From Notamacropus eugenii (taxonomy: Eukaryota > Chordata > Mammalia > Diprotodontia > Macropodidae): 64,000 nt of DNA. The notes beneath the pieces were generated by a model. It saw only the letters and a list, made by a program, of their open reading frames with translations, was not told where the DNA came from and searched no databases. The stretch covers positions 67,956,800 to 68,020,799 of the forward strand of contig NC_092879.1 in assembly GCF_028372415.1 (NCBI RefSeq), in the 5' to 3' direction. The number at the start of each line of letters is the position of its first letter. Position 1 is the stretch's first letter. Made by a program: the position numbers and the translations under genes. Of this stretch, positions 60,567-64,000 are shown piece after piece.

Positions 60567-61655
60567 ATGCCCAGAAAAGGGAAAAGAAATAAGACTATAG
60601 AAGGTTACTTTCTTGGTGAACAGGCATTTCCTCCCTTCCTCTCTGATGAGGAAGAACAATGCTTACCATCAGGCAAAGACACAGAAGTCAAGGCTTCTAT
60701 ATCCCAGCCCACTCAATGGGCTCAGGCCATGGAAGAGCTCAAAAAACATTTTGAAAATCAACTTAGAGAGGTGGAGGAAAAACTGGGAAGAGAAATGAGA
60801 TACATGCAGTCAAAGCATGAACAGCAGGTCAGCACCCTGCTAAAGGAGACCCAAAAAAATGCTGAAGAAAATAACACCTTGAAAAATAGGCTAACTCAAT
60901 TGGCAAAAGAGGTTCAAAAAGCCAATGAGGAGAAGAATGCTTTCAAAAGCAGAATTAGCCAAATGGAAAAGGAGATTCAAAAGCTCACTGAATAAAATAG
61001 TTCTTTCAAAATTAGAATGGAACAGATGGAGGCTAATGACTTTATGAGAAACCAAGAAATCACAAAACAAAACCAAAAGAATGAAAAAATGGAAGATAAT
61101 GTGAAATATCTCATTGGAAAAACAACCGACCTGGAGAATAGATCCAGGAGAGACAATTTAAAAATTATGGGACTACCTGAAAGCCATGATCAATAAAAGA
61201 GCCTAGACATCATCTTTCATGAAATTATCAAGGAAAACTGCCCTGAGATTCTAGAACCAGAGGGCAAAATAAGTATTCAAGGAATCCACAGATCACCTCC
61301 TGAAAGAGATCCCAAAAGAGAAACTCCTAGGAACATTGTGGCCAAATTCCAGAGTTCCCAGGTCAAGGAGAAAATATTGCAAGCAGCTAGAAAGAAACAA
61401 TTCAAGTATTGTGGAAATACAATCAGGATAACACAAGATCTAGCAGCTTCTACATTAAAGGATAGAAGGGCATGGAATAGGATATTCCAGAAGTCAAAGG
61501 AACTAGGACTAAAACCAAGAATCACCTACCCAGCAAAACTGAGTATAATATTTTAGGGGAAAAATTGGTCTTTCAATGAAATAGAGGACTTATAAGCATT
61601 CTTGATGAAAAGACCAGAGCTGAAAAGAAAATTTGACTTTCAAACACAAGAATGA
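60567..61655 (+). pseudogene. HAL1 copy K ORF1 (L1 ORF1p-like), four nonsense codons
   Basis: 362 codons in one frame, the usual length of L1 ORF1p. It encodes an N-terminal basic/aromatic motif MPRKGKRNKTIEGYF (residues 1-15), acidic SDEEEQ (about 29-34), and a coiled coil about residues 50-190 with heptads (LKNRLTQLAKEVQKANEEK, FKSRISQMEKEIQKL). An RRM follows, with GRDNLKIMGLPESHD-type and RSPPERDPKRETPRNIVAKF text. The C-terminal domain has YCGNTIRITQDLAASTLK and GLKPRITYPAKLSIIF. In-frame stops are at 60993, 61194, 61554 and 61593; there are no frameshifts. ORF1p normally trimerises through the coiled coil and coats its RNA in cytoplasmic particles. As it stands the first stop would leave a 142-residue N-terminal fragment. 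Confidence -1.
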
Positions 61656-61787
61656 AGAGAAGCATGAAAAGGTGAACAGCAAAGAGAAGTCATAAGGGAC
61701 TTACTAAAGTTGAACTGTTTACATTCCTACATGGAAAGACAATATTTGTAACTCTTGAAACTTTTCAGTATCTGGGTAGTTGGTGGG

Positions 61788-61790
<3 letters not shown>

Positions 61791-61827
<37 letters not shown>
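61791..61827. repeat. (AC)n microsatellite in HAL1 copy K
   Basis: About 18 AC units immediately after the post-ORF1 segment, equivalent in position to the runs in copies A, D, H and J. Confidence -1.
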
Positions 61828-61828
<1 letters not shown>

Positions 61829-62333
61829 CACAGAGTGAATTGAATAGGCTGGGATCATATCTTAAAAAAATGAAATCAAGCAGTGAGAGAGAAATATATT
61901 GGGAGGAGAAAGGGAGAAATGGAGTGGGGCAAATTCTCTCTCATAAAAGAGGCAAGCAAAAGACTTATTAGTGGAGGGATAAAGAGAGGAGGTGAGAGAA
62001 AAACATGAAGCTTACTCTCATCACATTCCACCAAAGGAAGGAATAAAATGCACCCTCATTTTGGTATGAAAACCTATCTTATAATAGAGGAAAGTGGGGG
62101 AGAAAGGGATAAGCAGGGTAGGGGGGTGATGGATGGGGGAACATGGGGAGGAGGGAGCAATTTGAGGTCGACACTCATGGGAAGGGACAGGATCAAAAGA
62201 GAATAGAAGTAATGGGGGACAGGATAGGATGGAGGGAAATATAGTTAGTCTTATACAACACAACTATTATGGAAGTCATTTGCAAATTGACACAGATTTG
62301 GCCTATATTGAATTGCTTGCCTTCCAAAGGGAA

Positions 62334-62350
62334 GGGGTGGGGAGGGAGGG
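62334..62350 (+). other. G-quadruplex motif in HAL1 copy K 3'UTR
   Basis: GGGGTGGGGAGGGAGGG with single-base loops, at the same element position as 13948-13963. Confidence -1.
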
Positions 62351-62799
62351 AGATAAAGAAGTTCGAACTCAAAGTGTTAGGAACAACTGTCGAGTAATGT
62401 TCTTGCCACTAGGAAATAAGAAATACAGGTAAAGGGGTACAGAAAGTTATCTGGCCCTACAGGACAAAAGAGAAGATGGAGACAAGGGCAGAGAGGGATG
62501 ATAGAAAAGAGAGCAGATTGGTCATAGGGGCAATTAGAATGCTTGGTGTTTGGGGGGGAGGAGACAAAAGGGGAGAAAATTTGGAACCCAAAATTTTGTT
62601 AAAATGAATGGTAAAAGTTAAACAAGTTAATTAATTAAAAAAAAAAGAAAAAACATTTTCTTGCTTCTTTTATGAGAGATAATTTGTCCCATTCCATTTC
62701 TCCCTCTCTCCTCTCAATATATTCCTCTCTCACCCCTTAATTTTATTTTTTTTAGATATCATCCCTTCCTATTCAACTCACCCTGTGCCCTCTATCTAT

Positions 62800-62801
<2 letters not shown>

Positions 62802-62839
<38 letters not shown>
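62802..62839. repeat. (TG)n microsatellite in HAL1 copy J
   Basis: About 19 TG units, antisense to the element; equivalent position to other HAL1 runs. Confidence -1.
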
Positions 62840-62843
<4 letters not shown>

Positions 62844-62969
62844 AATCCCTCCAGCTACCCAAATACTGAGAAAAGTCTCAAGAGTTACAAATATTATCTT
62901 TCCATGTAGGAATGTAAACAGTTCAACATTAGAAAGTCCTTTAGGATTTCTCTTTCCTGTTTACCTTTC

Positions 62970-64000
62970 CATGCTTCTCTTGATTCTTTTGTTTGAAAGT
63001 CAAATTTTCTGTTCAGCTCTGGTCTTTTCACCAAGAATGCTTGGAAATCCTCTATTTCATTGAAATTCCATTTTTTTCTCCTGAAGTATTATACTCAGTT
63101 TTGCTGGGTAGGTGATTCTTGATTTTAATCCTAGTTCCTTTAACTTCTGGAATATCATATTCCAAGCCCTTTGATCCCTTAATGTAGAAGCTGCTAGATC
63201 TTGTGTTATCCTGATTGTATTTCCACAATACTTGAATTGTTTCTTTCTGGCTGCTTGAAATATTTTCTCTTTGACCTGGGAACTCTGGAATTTGGCTACA
63301 ACATTCCTAGGAGTTTTTCTTTTGGGATCTCTTTCAGGAGGTGATTGGTGGATTCTTTCAATTTTTATTTTCCCCTCTGGTTCTATAATATCTGGGCAGT
63401 TTTTCTTAATAATTTCATGAAAGATAATGTCTAGGCTCTTTTATTGATCATGACTTTCAAGTAGTCCCATAATTTTAAAATTGTTTCTCCTGGATCTGTT
63501 TTCCCAGGTCAGTTGTTTTTCCAGTGAGATATTTTACATTGTCTGCTATTTTTTCATTTCTTTGATTTTGTTTTATAATTTCTCGATTTTTCACAAAGTT
63601 ATTAGGTTTTATCTGTCCCATTCTAATCTTTAAGAAGTTATTTTCTTCAGTGAGCTTTTGGATCTCCTTTTCCATCTGGTCAGATCTGTCTTTTAGGGCA
63701 TTACTCTCATTAGCTTTATGGGTTCCTTTTGCCATTTAGGTTAGTCTGTTCTTTAAAGTGCTGTATTGTTCAGCATTTTTGGGTCTTCTTTTGCAAGCAG
63801 TTGAGTTGTTTTTCATGATTTTTTTGCATCACTCTCATTTCTCTTCCCAATTTTTGCTCTCCTTCTCTTTCTTGGTTTTCAAAATCCTTTTTGAGCTCTT
63901 CTATAGCCTCAGACCAATATATATTTTTCTTGGAGGCTTTGGATGGAGGAGCTTTGACTTTGTTTTCTTCTCTTTACATGTTTTGGTCTTCCTTGTCACC
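62970..64000 (-). pseudogene. HAL1 copy J ORF1, partial
   Basis: Minus-strand ORF1. The C-terminal domain is encoded near 62970-63480 with changes. The open section 63475-63735 gives coiled coil MAKGTHKANESNALKDRSDQ, LTEENNFLKIRMGQIKPNN and KIADNVKYLTGKTTDLGK. The N-terminus continues past 64000. Several frameshifts. Confidence -1.

Larger units (their letters stand above)
59895..62646 (+). mobile_element. HAL1-type half-L1, full length, best preserved (copy K)
   Basis: 2752 bp: CpG-rich 5'UTR (59895-60566), ORF1 (60567-61655), 3'UTR with CA run, G-quadruplex motif and an A-rich end. Flanked by 14-bp repeats gaaaaaactttttc (59881-59894) and gaaaaaacattttc (62647-62660), one difference. It is inserted in opposite orientation into HAL1 copy J. 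No ORF2 sequence. ORF1 is a single uninterrupted frame apart from four nonsense codons, which suggests it is one of the younger copies here. Confidence -1.
59158..64000 (-). mobile_element. HAL1 copy J, split by copy K; runs off the window
   Basis: 3'UTR at 59158-59894 (ttgagttccaaattttctcc, ccctcccatttgccctcc). After copy K it resumes at 62647 (cttgcttcttttatgagaga), with the TG run 62802-62839, ORF1 C-terminus from about 62970 and coiled-coil coding to 64000. The 5' end is outside the window. Confidence -1.

Overview
The window reads as non-genic, repeat-dense DNA from a mammal, most likely a marsupial (metatherian). The main reason is the repeat mix. There are L1 copies whose ORF1 product begins MPRKGKRNKTIEGYF, several ORF1-only half-L1 (HAL1-type) elements, RTE/BovB-like LINE fragments, SINEs that share the RTE tail, CORE-SINEs (MIR/Ther type), CR1-like and L2 LINE remnants, and a hAT-type short DNA transposon. 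There is also a 7SL RNA retropseudogene but no Alu or B1. The species cannot be fixed from sequence alone. I find no intact protein-coding host gene, no functional tRNA or rRNA gene and no CRISPR array.

Layout. 1-11 kb: a 7SL pseudogene, a solo LTR-like element, a CR1 remnant carrying a hAT-type insertion, a second CR1 remnant split by a CORE-SINE, an L2 tail, and long unique AT-rich DNA. 11.3-14.25 kb: full-length HAL1 copy A (+). 14.3-22.9 kb: ancient interspersed repeats, SINEs and MIR. 22.9-24.2 kb: an L1 5'UTR broken by minus-strand RTE-tailed SINEs. 24-30.7 kb: unique DNA, L2, a CORE-SINE, old L1 pieces and two candidate conserved non-coding stretches. 30.8-32.8 kb: an RTE fragment split by a HAL1 piece, then a SINE nested in a SINE. 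36.9-43.7 kb: an L1 with ORF1, an ORF2 endonuclease remnant and ORF2 tail. Its 3' part is split by HAL1 copy D (-), which itself carries an RPL23A retrocopy. 44-47.5 kb: a CR1 fragment into which two L1 3' ends inserted one after the other at the same target; the first of these carries an RTE fragment. 48-53.6 kb: an old L1 end, a second hAT copy, L2, an L1 end split by a HAL1 3' end, and an RTE-tailed SINE with perfect target duplications. 53.6-58.9 kb: old antisense L1 ORF2 sequence carrying a HAL1 piece. 58.9-64 kb: HAL1 copy J (-) split by full-length HAL1 copy K (+).

How the parts relate. The elements appear to form a retrotransposition network. L1 supplies a complete ORF1/ORF2 design, although every copy here is broken. 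HAL1 copies keep only ORF1 and would need ORF2 in trans. The RPL23A copy has a target duplication and 3' end of the kind L1 machinery produces. RTE appears to have supplied the 3' tail used by the SINEs. The most interesting observations are a PCNA-interaction-like motif at the ORF1p N-terminus, a doubled 3'UTR module with a conserved G-quadruplex motif in HAL1, re-use of one endonuclease site by two L1s, and a HAL1 insertion with perfect target duplications but no 3' end or poly(A).
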